Positions 15,251 through 23,554 of a stretch of DNA of 42,059 nucleotides are shown here, one piece after another; the first letter of the stretch is position 1; every line of letters begins with the position of its first letter. Location of the stretch: the IMG/VR virus record IMGVR_UViG_3300025131_005563, positions 1 to 42,059 of that record; one strand, 5' to 3'. Made by a program: the position numbers and the translations under genes. The notes under the pieces were generated by a model. The model searched no databases. It was not told the origin of the DNA and saw only the letters and a list, made by a program, of their open reading frames with translations. Source of the stretch: a virus.

Positions 15251-16068
15251 TGATTTACTCATTTGGAGATAGTTTTACTGCAGGACTTGGTGTTGATAGA
15301 GAATATGAAACTTCTCAATTAGGTGGTCATCCAGATTGGGATGTTATGACGGATGATGAAAAGAATGCCCAACGAAGTAAAGTAGAAAGATTTAGAAATA
15401 AAAATTCTTATACTGCTCACTTTGCTCGCAAGGTCAATATAGGTTATTCAAACAAAGGACAATCAGGTTGTTCTAATATTGATATTTTAAATTTAATATT
15501 TGAATATGGAGATAATTTTAAACAAGGTGATATAGTTTTTGTAGGATTTACTTCTTCACTTAGAAATCCAATATCATTTTTTCCACGCAAGTTTTCTGAA
15601 TCAGAATGGAAATTAGCACCAAATTTAGATGTGCTAAAAGATTTTACCACACTTAAAGTAAATAAAAATATGCTAGAACTTTACACAGAAGAATCTATGT
15701 CATTTTTTCAAGATTACTCTAAGTTTTATTTAACAGAAATGTTTGATGAACAATATTATGAAATAGTAAATTACAACATAATAGTATTTTTACAGAAATA
15801 TTTTGAGTATAAGAAAGTAAATTACATAATGTTAGATGCTTTTGATTATATGGTTAATAAAAATTACAAACACATTGATACAAAATATTATTGGAGTTTT
15901 AATAAAGAAACTATTTATTCTTATATAGTAAGTTTTAATGATGAAGGTTTATTAGAATTAGGTGGTTATAATCCATACAACCAAGCACCACGACATCCAA
16001 GTATCGAGGGACATAAAATTTTGGCAGAAGAACTTTATAAATTTTATAAAAAGGTATATAATGGTTAA
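15250..16068 (+). CDS. SGNH/GDSL hydrolase-like protein 3, block V Asp missing
   Basis: 272 residues from the ATG at 15250, which shares one base with the preceding stop and has GGGA 5 nt upstream; an in-frame ATG at 15235 is less likely. Block I is F5-G6-D7-S8-F, then GYSNKGQSGCSNIDIL gives a Gly/Asn oxyanion segment. GDIVFVGFTSSLRN matches the strand and loop seen in SGNH 1 and 2. In block V the His is present (A246-P-R-H249-P-S-I-E-G-H), but the Asp normally three residues before it is Ala246. The enzyme may work as a Ser-His dyad, as some SGNH members do, or may have lost activity. Confidence 0.65.
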   Translation: MIYSFGDSFTAGLGVDREYETSQLGGHPDWDVMTDDEKNAQRSKVERFRNKNSYTAHFARKVNIGYSNKGQSGCSNIDILNLIFEYGDNFKQGDIVFVGFTSSLRNPISFFPRKFSESEWKLAPNLDVLKDFTTLKVNKNMLELYTEESMSFFQDYSKFYLTEMFDEQYYEIVNYNIIVFLQKYFEYKKVNYIMLDAFDYMVNKNYKHIDTKYYWSFNKETIYSYIVSFNDEGLLELGGYNPYNQAPRHPSIEGHKILAEELYKFYKKVYNG

Positions 16069-16867
16069 CTATTGGTTTGATACATTTAAACATTTGAAAC
16101 CTTTTGATATAGTACCATATCAAGAGATGGTTGATTTATATTTAAAAAATCAATCATTATTAGAAAAAAGTGGTAGAGAAAAACTTGGTGGTGATAATGA
16201 ACGACCAGTAAATTCTGATGTAGAAGAGGTTGACCACAAAGGTTTTTGGTTAGGATATAATCCAAGATATTATAATATAGACCCGTTGGGTGATAAGGTT
16301 ACACAGGCAAAGGCAGATGTGGTATCAATGGATATGACTGGTGTGGGTAAAACTTGGGATGATTTTATTTACTTAGAACTACCAAGTTGGTTATTCAACA
16401 AATATCAAACTGCAGTTCATTCTAATCGTGATGTAAGTTACTTTAGAAAGTTTATGTGTGATGTTGATAAAACAGATTTAACAAGAGATAGTGTACTTAA
16501 ACTAAAAGATGAATATGATAAAAAATATAAAGATGTTGGAAAGTATGTAGATTACTTTGGTGATTTTAATGACCCTGCATGGAGATTAGATTTAGATGTT
16601 TCTCAGTATATTTCTATAAAAACACAAGGGTTGATTTATCCAATTATGTTTAATAGTAAAAAACATGCCTTTAGTAGAGGTACACATCGAGCATTATTCT
16701 TGGCCCATACTGGTAGTGATGTTCCTTTTGTAATGCAATATCCTAAGAAAAGAAAGAGATGGCAAATTGAATTAGCAGAAAACTTTGATGAACAGAATGT
16801 AATAATGAAAGTTAATTTAAAAGAAAAATCTTTGAAGTTTTATAGAGATGATGAAGAATTAATATGA
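16061..16867 (+). CDS. ParB/sulfiredoxin-like domain protein 1
   Basis: 268 residues from the ATG at 16061, preceded by AAGG; a longer reading to 15962 would run through the SGNH gene. The N-terminus (NYWFDTFKHLKPFDIVPYQEMVDLY) is shared with the protein at 17806. Near residue 210-235 it has IKTQGLIYPIMFN, then SRGTHRALFLAHTGSDVPFV, which resembles the ParB/Srx box in which a G-x-H-R follows a 'G-l-x-x-P-i' strand and precedes a second 'vPv' strand. ParB-like folds bind nucleotides or DNA and some are nucleases or CTPases. What it does in a glycan island is unknown. The C-terminal segment has a Lys/Arg-rich stretch. Confidence 0.5.
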   Translation: MVNYWFDTFKHLKPFDIVPYQEMVDLYLKNQSLLEKSGREKLGGDNERPVNSDVEEVDHKGFWLGYNPRYYNIDPLGDKVTQAKADVVSMDMTGVGKTWDDFIYLELPSWLFNKYQTAVHSNRDVSYFRKFMCDVDKTDLTRDSVLKLKDEYDKKYKDVGKYVDYFGDFNDPAWRLDLDVSQYISIKTQGLIYPIMFNSKKHAFSRGTHRALFLAHTGSDVPFVMQYPKKRKRWQIELAENFDEQNVIMKVNLKEKSLKFYRDDEELI

Positions 16868-17514
16868 AAACATTAGCAGGAATTATACACGCAAGAAAAG
16901 ATAGTACGAGATGTCCAAATAAACATTTACGACCATTGGGTAATACAACATTGATTGATATAGCCTTGGAAAATTTAAGTAAGTTGGATGTGGATGAAAA
17001 GTATCTTGCAGTGTATGACCAAGAATTAAAAGATAAAGTTATTGATGGTGTTAAAATACTACATAGAGATTATGATTCAGTTGCACAAGGTAATTGTCAT
17101 CATTCAATTTATTATAAACATTTAAATAATGTGGAATCTGAATTTATTGTAAATTATAATCCATGTCAACCATTTTTACAAGTGGATAAATTGAATGAAT
17201 GTATTAGAATTTTTAAAGAAAGTAGAATGAAAAGTATGATTACAGTCAAGAAAGAAAGAAATTTCTTTTGGGATAAACATCAAAATCCAATAAACTTTAA
17301 ACCTAATGATAGATTATCCACTACTGCAGGGCCTTGGGTTTATTCTGCAACACATTCGTTAGTTTTTTATGAAAAAAATTATATGTTAACGGAGTGGGAA
17401 TTATTTCCAAATATAAAAGATAATCCATTTCCATATGTAGTGGATTGGAGTGAAAAGGAATTATTGGATGTAGATACAGAAACCGATTTTAATATTGTGA
17501 GGCAATTAATATGA
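16864..17514 (+). CDS. CMP-sugar synthetase-like cytidylyltransferase (NeuA/KdsB-type)
   Basis: 216 residues, ATGA overlap. The N-terminal IIHARKDSTRCPNKHLRPLG (residues 7-26) matches the nucleotide-binding R-x-G-S-x-R-x-P-x-K-N loop of acylneuraminate and KDO cytidylyltransferases, with Asp13 in place of the usual Gly. VNYNPCQPFLQ resembles the 'l-q-P-T-x-P' substrate loop. The end VDWSEKELLDVDTETDF matches the family's 'D-i-D-t-x-x-D' metal site. It should activate a sugar acid as its CMP form, or a related alditol phosphate. A NeuB-type remnant lies at 25439, so a nonulosonate pathway is possible. No transporter or mutase is visible. Confidence 0.75.
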   Translation: MKTLAGIIHARKDSTRCPNKHLRPLGNTTLIDIALENLSKLDVDEKYLAVYDQELKDKVIDGVKILHRDYDSVAQGNCHHSIYYKHLNNVESEFIVNYNPCQPFLQVDKLNECIRIFKESRMKSMITVKKERNFFWDKHQNPINFKPNDRLSTTAGPWVYSATHSLVFYEKNYMLTEWELFPNIKDNPFPYVVDWSEKELLDVDTETDFNIVRQLI

Positions 17515-17819
17515 AATATGTTATAGATATAGATGGAACAATTTGTAAAGAAGAAGGTAAGGTTATAGGAAGAAAACCTTATAAAGATAGAATTGCAAAA
17601 ATAAATAAGTTGTATGATGAAGGACACACAATAGTTTTCTATACTGCTCGTGGATTAAAAAGTGGTAGAGGAGAAAAACATTATCGTCCAATCACAGAAC
17701 AACAATTAAAAGAGTGGGGAGTAAAATATCACGAGTTGTGTTTTAAAGGACACAACGGAGATTACTTCATAGATGATAGTGGAATAAATGCAAAGGAGTT
17801 TTTTAGTGAAGAGTTATAA
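17511..17819 (+). CDS. Small HAD-type phosphatase, capsule-locus type
   Basis: 102 residues, ATGA overlap. IDIDGTIC is HAD motif I (D5 and D7), TARGLKSG is motif II, and GDYFIDDSG is motif IV. The TEQQLKEWGVKYHEL stretch between them is typical of small HAD proteins often found in polysaccharide biosynthesis loci, usually annotated as capsular biosynthesis HADs. There is no cap domain, so it probably acts on a large or easily accessible phosphate ester. Its place directly after the cytidylyltransferase mirrors bacterial KDO and heptose loci, where a phosphatase dephosphorylates the sugar-acid intermediate. Confidence 0.8.
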   Translation: MKYVIDIDGTICKEEGKVIGRKPYKDRIAKINKLYDEGHTIVFYTARGLKSGRGEKHYRPITEQQLKEWGVKYHELCFKGHNGDYFIDDSGINAKEFFSEEL

Positions 17820-18492
17820 GAATAATTCAGTTAAATGGTGGACAAATGTATGGGAAGATGTTAAACCATTTGATATTTTAACTAATCAAGAAGTATATCA
17901 AAAATATATTGATGTAGTAGATTCAATAGAAAGTTATGTGATTACTCTATCTGATGTAAAAACACAAAAGAAAATTAGAAATTGGAATAGAATTGATGAG
18001 GGTTCACCTGCAGATATTGTAAAACGAAATAAAAATCGTGATAGTATATATATTCCAATACCATATCAGTTTTATGAAGATTATATGACAGATTGGTTAA
18101 ACACTAAAAAAATTTTTGAACTATCTTTACAAGATTTAAAAACTCATATAAAAAATAATACTAAGTGGTCATTTGATGGTAGTGATGATGCAAGAAGTTA
18201 TAATGTGTATAAAACATATAAAGATTATGGAGTAGCAAATCCAGTCTTTAATAATGGAGAAACATATCCTAAACGAAGCACACATATAACTGCATATTGT
18301 TTTTTAAATAAAAGTGATGTACCAATTTTATTTAAAAGACCAGAAAATAATATAAATAGATTTTTGGTACAACCAAAAACAGAAGAATTACCATATTTTA
18401 AAGGTAAGTATTTAACTTTAGATATAGATATTAAAAACAAATTAGTAAATTTCTTTTTAGAGAACGAACATATAGGAGTGTACAAAGGATGA
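17806..18492 (+). CDS. ParB/sulfiredoxin-like domain protein 2 (GTG start, Arg lost)
   Basis: 228 residues. The GTG at 17806 has an excellent AAGGAG site (17793-17798, 7-nt spacer) and gives an N-terminus (SVKWWTNVWEDVKPFDIL) that aligns with the protein at 16061; an ATG at 17788 lies upstream of that site. A matching core occurs near residue 150-180: YKDYGVANPVFN, then PKRSTHITAYCFLNKSDVPIL. Where copy 1 has G-T-H-R, this copy has S-T-H-I, so the Arg of the ParB-like box is gone. It is probably an old paralogue, possibly changed or inactive. It overlaps the small HAD gene by 14 nt and the next gene by 4 nt. Confidence 0.5.
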   Translation: MKSYKNNSVKWWTNVWEDVKPFDILTNQEVYQKYIDVVDSIESYVITLSDVKTQKKIRNWNRIDEGSPADIVKRNKNRDSIYIPIPYQFYEDYMTDWLNTKKIFELSLQDLKTHIKNNTKWSFDGSDDARSYNVYKTYKDYGVANPVFNNGETYPKRSTHITAYCFLNKSDVPILFKRPENNINRFLVQPKTEELPYFKGKYLTLDIDIKNKLVNFFLENEHIGVYKG

Positions 18493-19214
18493 GGCAAGAG
18501 TTTAATATAGTGATACCAATGGCAGGTCGTGGTTCACGATTTACCGAACAAGGATATACAGATTCAAAACCATTTATAGATGTAGATGGTAAACCAATGA
18601 TACAAAGAGTGATTGAAAATCTTAATTTGGAATTTGATGAAAAATATAAATTCATATTGATTTGTTTAAAAGAAGATTATACACGATATGATTTTAGTAA
18701 GTTTCAAGATTGGATTGGTCATAATAGATATGATGTTGTTGTGTTAGATGATGTTACAGAGGGGGCTGCACAGACCGTTTTAATGGCAAAAGATTTAATC
18801 AATAATGATACACCAATAATGACAATGAATTCAGACCAATTAATGGATTATAATCCAGAGGAAATGTTTAAATTATTTGAAAATTTTGATGCAGGAATTC
18901 CATGTTTTTACGGAGAGGGAAATGCTTGGAGTTATGCAAAATGTTTACCAAATGGATATGTAGAAGAGGTTGCGGAGAAAATACAAATATCAAATAATGC
19001 AACTGCAGGATATTATTATTGGAGTAAAGGTAGTGATTTTGTAAAGTATGCAGAACAAATGATTGAAGAGAATAGTAGAACGAATGGTGAGTTTTATGTT
19101 GCACCAGTTTATAATTGGGCAATTCGAGATGGAAAAAAGATTGGAATTTATATGGTGGATAAATTATATTCATTAGGAACACCAGAACATTTAGAGGAAT
19201 ATTTAAGTGTATAA
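18489..19214 (+). CDS. Sugar-phosphate nucleotidyltransferase
   Basis: 241 residues, ATGA overlap. IPMAGRGSRF at 9-18 is the GxGxR nucleotide-binding loop of NTP_transferase enzymes (RmlA/GalU/GlmU N-domain class). It is followed by SKPFIDVDGKPMIQRVIENL with the catalytic-type Lys-Pro. TPIMTMNSDQLMDY supplies the metal-binding Asp. The GEGNAWSYAKCLPNGYVEEVAEK region covers sugar binding. It is short (RmlA is about 290), as in the small NTP transferases of phosphocholine, heptose or mannose pathways. It should make an NDP-activated sugar or alcohol for one of the transferases nearby. The nucleotide and sugar cannot be told from sequence alone. Confidence 0.8.
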   Translation: MRQEFNIVIPMAGRGSRFTEQGYTDSKPFIDVDGKPMIQRVIENLNLEFDEKYKFILICLKEDYTRYDFSKFQDWIGHNRYDVVVLDDVTEGAAQTVLMAKDLINNDTPIMTMNSDQLMDYNPEEMFKLFENFDAGIPCFYGEGNAWSYAKCLPNGYVEEVAEKIQISNNATAGYYYWSKGSDFVKYAEQMIEENSRTNGEFYVAPVYNWAIRDGKKIGIYMVDKLYSLGTPEHLEEYLSV

Positions 19215-20058
19215 AATAGCAGTAATGATAAATGGCCATCCAAAGTACTTGGATATAACACAACAATTATTTAAACATTGGAATACTTTATATGATAATT
19301 TTAAATTTGATTTTTTTGTTTCTACTTGGGAAGATGATACAGATTATAGTGATTGGGATTGGATAACAAAATGGGAAAGATTAAAGGAAGAAGATTGTCC
19401 TTATGATTTAAAAAATCACTACGAAGGTAGACATCAACCACACTATTGTTATACATTTAAAAAAGTAAATGAATTGAGAAATTCATATGATGAGGAATAT
19501 GATGCAGTTTTACAAACACGAAGTGATGTTATTATATCACGAAAGGCCTTAGATGATATGTTATCAAAAATCACAGCAGTACGAGGTGATGGTGATGAAA
19601 GAATAAATCCACAATTATCATTAAGAAATATTTTTTCAATAAGTGGAACTTTTATTCATAGTGTTTTTACAGATGAAGGTAAATTACACCAAGATTTGTG
19701 GACACACGATTATTATTTTTTTGGAAAACCAGAAGTTTTTGATATATTTGCTGGTATGTTTGATTATATTTTTATAGATGAAAAATATGATGGTATAGTA
19801 ATGATGCATATTTTTCAAGCTGAGTATTTGCATACAATGGGAATTTATAATTCAGCTTTAAAAGGTGATGTTCCATTACTTATTCGTGAACCATATAGGT
19901 TTGCTCCTGCAGAAACACATACAAATGCAGGATGGCATAAAAAACATCCATCACCTTATCAATTACAAAAAATAATTGATAAACAAGGATTAGATTGGAT
20001 TTTTAGGAAAGTTAATTGGAAAGATATGGTAAATTTTTTTAGTGAAACAAAGAAATAA
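19207..20058 (+). CDS. 'SGQ-R / TW' family protein 2, putative glycosyltransferase
   Basis: 283 residues from a GTG at 19207 with AGAGGA 8 nt upstream, overlapping the previous gene by 8 nt. The shared layout is seen in IAVMINGHPKY, DFFVSTWEDD and EYDAVLQTRSDVII, where R-S-D replaces R-P-D. Additional parts are HYEGRHQPHYCYTFKKV and HDYYFFGKPEVFDIFAGMFD, the latter also found in the neighbouring member as 'y-y-F-m-G-x-x-x-x-F-d-x-y'. This suggests a conserved second half for acceptor handling. It is inferred to be a GT-A-like transferase; no biochemical motif proves it. Confidence 0.55.
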   Translation: MYKIAVMINGHPKYLDITQQLFKHWNTLYDNFKFDFFVSTWEDDTDYSDWDWITKWERLKEEDCPYDLKNHYEGRHQPHYCYTFKKVNELRNSYDEEYDAVLQTRSDVIISRKALDDMLSKITAVRGDGDERINPQLSLRNIFSISGTFIHSVFTDEGKLHQDLWTHDYYFFGKPEVFDIFAGMFDYIFIDEKYDGIVMMHIFQAEYLHTMGIYNSALKGDVPLLIREPYRFAPAETHTNAGWHKKHPSPYQLQKIIDKQGLDWIFRKVNWKDMVNFFSETKK

Positions 20059-20080
20059 CATTTGTAATTAGGATATTTAA

Positions 20081-20731
20081 ATGGATAAAAAACGAATAGC
20101 AATTTGTTTCTTTGGTCAAACAAGAACATTTCAAACAATAGAAGAAACCTATAAGAATTTATCACATGATGAAATTGAGTTTGATTTTTTTGTTTCTACT
20201 TGGGATGACTTTCAAGATAAATCACAATTTGATTTTTGTAAAGGAAAAGAGTTTATAGACCCGAATATTATTGAGTTTAAAAACAATACTGATAGAGCAG
20301 CATATACAATTCATAGAGTTAATTTACAAAAGTCAAAATATGAATTAGAAAATAATTTTATTTATGATTATGTTATGTGGACAAGAAGCGAAATAGATTT
20401 TAATCAAGATGATTTGGTAGATTTTTTCAAAGAGAAGTTTATAGAACATACAGATTTAGAAGTGAATCTTCATAGTCATTTAAGAACAGATGAACAAGAA
20501 TATTATTATGCTCCTGCTGATTATTTTTTTATGGGAACATCATTATCGTTTGATTTATATTCAACAGGTTGGAAATTATATTTTAAAAGATGTGATAATT
20601 TTGAACAAGGAAAAGCTGGTGGTCATAACTTTCACGCGTATATAATTAATAAACTGCCATTTAATTTACAAGTTCGTGATATACCACATAAGTTTCAATT
20701 TAGTAAATTACACGAAAGGGAAGTAAGTTGA
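20081..20731 (+). CDS. 'SGQ-R / TW' family protein 3, putative glycosyltransferase
   Basis: 216 residues, ATG with AGGA upstream. Shared motifs: IAICFFGQTRTF at residues 6-17, EFDFFVSTWDDF about 25 residues later, then KYELENNFIYDYVMWTRSEIDF with R-S-E in place of R-P-D. The KYELENNF segment is identical in wording to member 1 at 12715. It ends with ADYFFMGTSLSFDLYSTGW and is shorter than the other members. Its stop overlaps the next gene in TTGA. Diversification of the R-P-D triad across the four members may mean different donors or loss of activity. Confidence 0.55.
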   Translation: MDKKRIAICFFGQTRTFQTIEETYKNLSHDEIEFDFFVSTWDDFQDKSQFDFCKGKEFIDPNIIEFKNNTDRAAYTIHRVNLQKSKYELENNFIYDYVMWTRSEIDFNQDDLVDFFKEKFIEHTDLEVNLHSHLRTDEQEYYYAPADYFFMGTSLSFDLYSTGWKLYFKRCDNFEQGKAGGHNFHAYIINKLPFNLQVRDIPHKFQFSKLHEREVS

Positions 20732-21663
20732 AACCCATAACATACGCATATTTAGAAACAACAAATTATTGTAATTTAGATTGTAGTTTTTGCAACCGAG
20801 TGGATGTAATTGGCCCACTAAAACATATGAGTTTAGAAGATTGGGGTAAGTTACTAAATGGTATCAAACACCATCCAATTGAAGAAGCAAAACTTATGGG
20901 GATGGGTGAACCCTTGTTACATCCACAATTTGATGAAATTTGTAGAATGTTCAAAGAAGTATTTCCGAAATGTAAATTAATTGTTGCAACAAATTGTCAG
21001 TATAATATCAAAGAGGGATTGGAGTTTAGAAGAAAGTTTCAAGAATGTTTAAAGTATATTGATGTATTATATTTTTCTATTGATGGTTGGGATGAGAGTT
21101 ATGAGAGAGATAGAGCTCCAGCAAAATGGAGTAAGTTACTTAAATTCTTAGAAGATTTTAAAACTATCAATCGTTATGATTGTGATTGTGTTGTGAATTA
21201 TGTAGTGAATGCTTATAATGTAGATGATATAGAAAAGGTAGATGGTTTGAGAAAAGAAAATAACTTAGGAGTATTGAGATTAAACATTGCACAAATTTGG
21301 GATGAGGAAACGAAGATGAGTGATGATTTAGCAACATCAGGTTATACAATAGAACAATTAGATTACTTGAGAGATACTTGGAGTGATAACATTATGGGTA
21401 AATCCAAGTGGGATTTCAAAGATTGTTTTTGGGTAAAAAATGGATTATACACTACAGTCGAAGGTCATGTAAAAATGTGTTGTTTAAATACAGGTGCAGA
21501 ACCTTTTGGTAATTTATTTGAAAACTCAATAGATGAGGTTAGAAAAACAGAAGAGTATCAAAATGTAAAAAGAGGTTGTGAAACAAACAATCCTACATCA
21601 CATTGTAAAAATTGTTCTTATAAAGAATTAACACCGATATTATCTCATGTGGGGGTACAATGA
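20728..21663 (+). CDS. Radical SAM protein with C-terminal SPASM-type domain (TTG start)
   Basis: 311 residues. The start is a TTG in a TTGA overlap, with AAGGGAAG upstream. The cluster motif C15-NLD-C19-SF-C22 follows a short ITYAYLETTNY strand, and LMGMGEPLLHP gives the GGEP-type SAM motif. The end carries C233-x12-G246-x4-C251-C252 and a final CETNNPTSHCKNC, the spacing of a SPASM/twitch auxiliary cluster. Classic SPASM proteins modify peptides or oxidise sugars and alcohols; BtrN-type dehydrogenases share the short form. Beside an aminotransferase and SGNH protein, a sugar or alcohol oxidation that feeds transamination is one possible role (inference). Confidence 0.85.
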   Translation: MKPITYAYLETTNYCNLDCSFCNRVDVIGPLKHMSLEDWGKLLNGIKHHPIEEAKLMGMGEPLLHPQFDEICRMFKEVFPKCKLIVATNCQYNIKEGLEFRRKFQECLKYIDVLYFSIDGWDESYERDRAPAKWSKLLKFLEDFKTINRYDCDCVVNYVVNAYNVDDIEKVDGLRKENNLGVLRLNIAQIWDEETKMSDDLATSGYTIEQLDYLRDTWSDNIMGKSKWDFKDCFWVKNGLYTTVEGHVKMCCLNTGAEPFGNLFENSIDEVRKTEEYQNVKRGCETNNPTSHCKNCSYKELTPILSHVGVQ

Positions 21664-22520
21664 AAACTTTAGTTGGAATTGGTTGTTCACACACAGCAGG
21701 AACTGCTTTTTTAAAAGGCCTTAGTAGAAGTAAAGATGGTTCATGGTTGGGACTTACTGGTGATTGGGCATCAAAAGCCTTAGCAAAAAAATACCACTAT
21801 GGTGAACCTACTATGGAGTGGGTAACTAATAATTTAACATGGATGGCAAAACTTAACAATTATTTACAATATGATAAAATTGTTAATCTTGGTGTGGGTG
21901 GACAGGGATTAGAGGTGAATATTATGAACATGAAATTATATATTGATAAACAAGAAGATTTATCTAACCATATCTTTATACATCAAATTCCAGGTCTAAG
22001 TAGAGTAAATGTTTTTCATCGTGATACCAAAGAATGGAAATGGACACCTATTAAAGATTTTATAAAGTTAAGGGGTTCAAGTTCCATGAAATTTGTTGAT
22101 TATTATTTTAACGAAGATTTTTATACTTTAAATAATTTTTACGAAATATATTATCTACAAAAACACATTGAAAATCTTGGTGGAAAATATTATTGTTTCA
22201 GTTTTGATGGAGAAGGGCCACTTCAATCATATTCAAGAGAGTTTTGGGATAGTGATAAAGAAATTCTTTCACTTGATAGATTTGAAAAGATAAATGATAT
22301 AATTCAACAAGATTTAATTTATTTTGAAGGTAAATTACAAGCTCGTAAATCTTTTAGAAAAGTTGTATTAGATATTAATTGGTTATCAATGATAAAATCT
22401 AATAATAGAGTGTTTCATGGTAAGAGATTATATGAACAGGGGTTATTAAAAGGTGATGGTCATTTTACTGAAGATGGTAATGAAGTTATTGCTAAGTTAA
22501 TATGGAATTCTATAAAATGA
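21660..22520 (+). CDS. SGNH-like protein 4, variant with GCSHT block I
   Basis: 286 residues, ATGA overlap. The first strand ends G8-C9-S10-H11-T12-A-G where others in the island have G-D-S. NLGVGGQGLEVNI gives the Gly-Asn type block II, and GDGHFTEDGNEVIAKLIW is the block V region with Asp and His spaced D-x-H. A GCSHT variant instead of GDSxS is seen in some SGNH-related proteins of bacteria and phages. It may still have esterase activity with Ser10. At 286 residues it has long inserts between blocks, for example TKEWKWTPIKDFIKLRGSS. It is followed by the aminotransferase with a 4-nt overlap. Confidence 0.6.
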   Translation: MKTLVGIGCSHTAGTAFLKGLSRSKDGSWLGLTGDWASKALAKKYHYGEPTMEWVTNNLTWMAKLNNYLQYDKIVNLGVGGQGLEVNIMNMKLYIDKQEDLSNHIFIHQIPGLSRVNVFHRDTKEWKWTPIKDFIKLRGSSSMKFVDYYFNEDFYTLNNFYEIYYLQKHIENLGGKYYCFSFDGEGPLQSYSREFWDSDKEILSLDRFEKINDIIQQDLIYFEGKLQARKSFRKVVLDINWLSMIKSNNRVFHGKRLYEQGLLKGDGHFTEDGNEVIAKLIWNSIK

Positions 22521-23554
22521 AAAAATATTTAAAAAACATAAAAAGAAAATTTGATTTAGAAGATAAATCTAAATATGATTATGTATTGAATCAGAGTGAA
22601 AGAACTAAACATCTACCTGAAGAATTATATCAAGAATTTTTAAGTACTTTAACTCAAGAAGATTTTTTCTTTTATCCACATTTAAAAAACTTCAAAGAAA
22701 AGTTATCTAAATTTTATGGAGTAGAAAGTAATCAAATATTTATATGTGCTGGTTCTGATGTTGGAATCAAATCGGTGTTTGAAACCTTTACGAATAAAGG
22801 TAAGGTCATTTCATCAGAACCGGCATTTCCTATGTATAAAGTTTATTCGGAATTGTATCAATGTGGTTACATACAAGTACCACATGAAAAAAATTTTACA
22901 ATCTCAATAGATAAACTATTATCATGGATAACTTGGGATACTCAATTAATTGTATTGGCAAATCCAAATAGTCCAATGGGTGAGTATAAATCCTTTGATG
23001 AGATACGAATATTATTGGAACAAGATGTTCCAGTATTGATTGATGAGGCATATGTAGAGTTTACTGATAATGAAAGTATGATACAATATATTAATGAATA
23101 TTCTAACTTAATTATTACAAGAACTTTCTCAAAAGGATTTGGGGCAGCAGGATGTAGAGTGGGTTGTGTAATATCTAATAAAGATAATATAGACCTAATT
23201 GGTAAATTTAGGCATATGTATGAGATATCTGGAGTATCAATGAAGTATTGTGAGTTTTTATTGGATAATTATAATTTAGTTGAAACTTATGTTGAAGATG
23301 TAAAAGAAGAAAAAAAGAAATTAATTTCAAAGTTAAGTAGTTATTATGAAATTATAGATTCGAATTGCAATTGGATACATTTTAATAATGAGATTGATAA
23401 TGTAGATACAATGAGAACTTTTGAAAATTATAAAGTATTAGTTAAATATAGTTCAGTTCCACATGATGATAGAAAAAATTGGTGTAGATTAACTATACAA
23501 CCAAATATATCTAAAGAAAATTTTTTTAAGGAATTATTAAATGTATATAGATAA
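22517..23554 (+). CDS. PLP-dependent aminotransferase (histidinol-phosphate type)
   Basis: 345 residues from the ATG at 22517 in an ATGA overlap, preferred over the ATG at 22502. Fold-type I motifs are complete: AGSDVGIKSVF near 78-88, A148-NPNSPMG, L175-IDEAYVEF with D176, TRTFSKGFG with the PLP lysine K206, and R214 in AGCRVG. The C-terminal Arg for the substrate carboxylate is in WCRLTIQPN. HisC-like enzymes of this size occur in capsule, heptose and phosphonate loci next to NTP transferases. Here one such NTP transferase lies at 18489. The substrate is probably a phosphorylated or small aldehyde/ketone, not necessarily histidinol phosphate. Confidence 0.85.
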   Translation: MKKYLKNIKRKFDLEDKSKYDYVLNQSERTKHLPEELYQEFLSTLTQEDFFFYPHLKNFKEKLSKFYGVESNQIFICAGSDVGIKSVFETFTNKGKVISSEPAFPMYKVYSELYQCGYIQVPHEKNFTISIDKLLSWITWDTQLIVLANPNSPMGEYKSFDEIRILLEQDVPVLIDEAYVEFTDNESMIQYINEYSNLIITRTFSKGFGAAGCRVGCVISNKDNIDLIGKFRHMYEISGVSMKYCEFLLDNYNLVETYVEDVKEEKKKLISKLSSYYEIIDSNCNWIHFNNEIDNVDTMRTFENYKVLVKYSSVPHDDRKNWCRLTIQPNISKENFFKELLNVYR

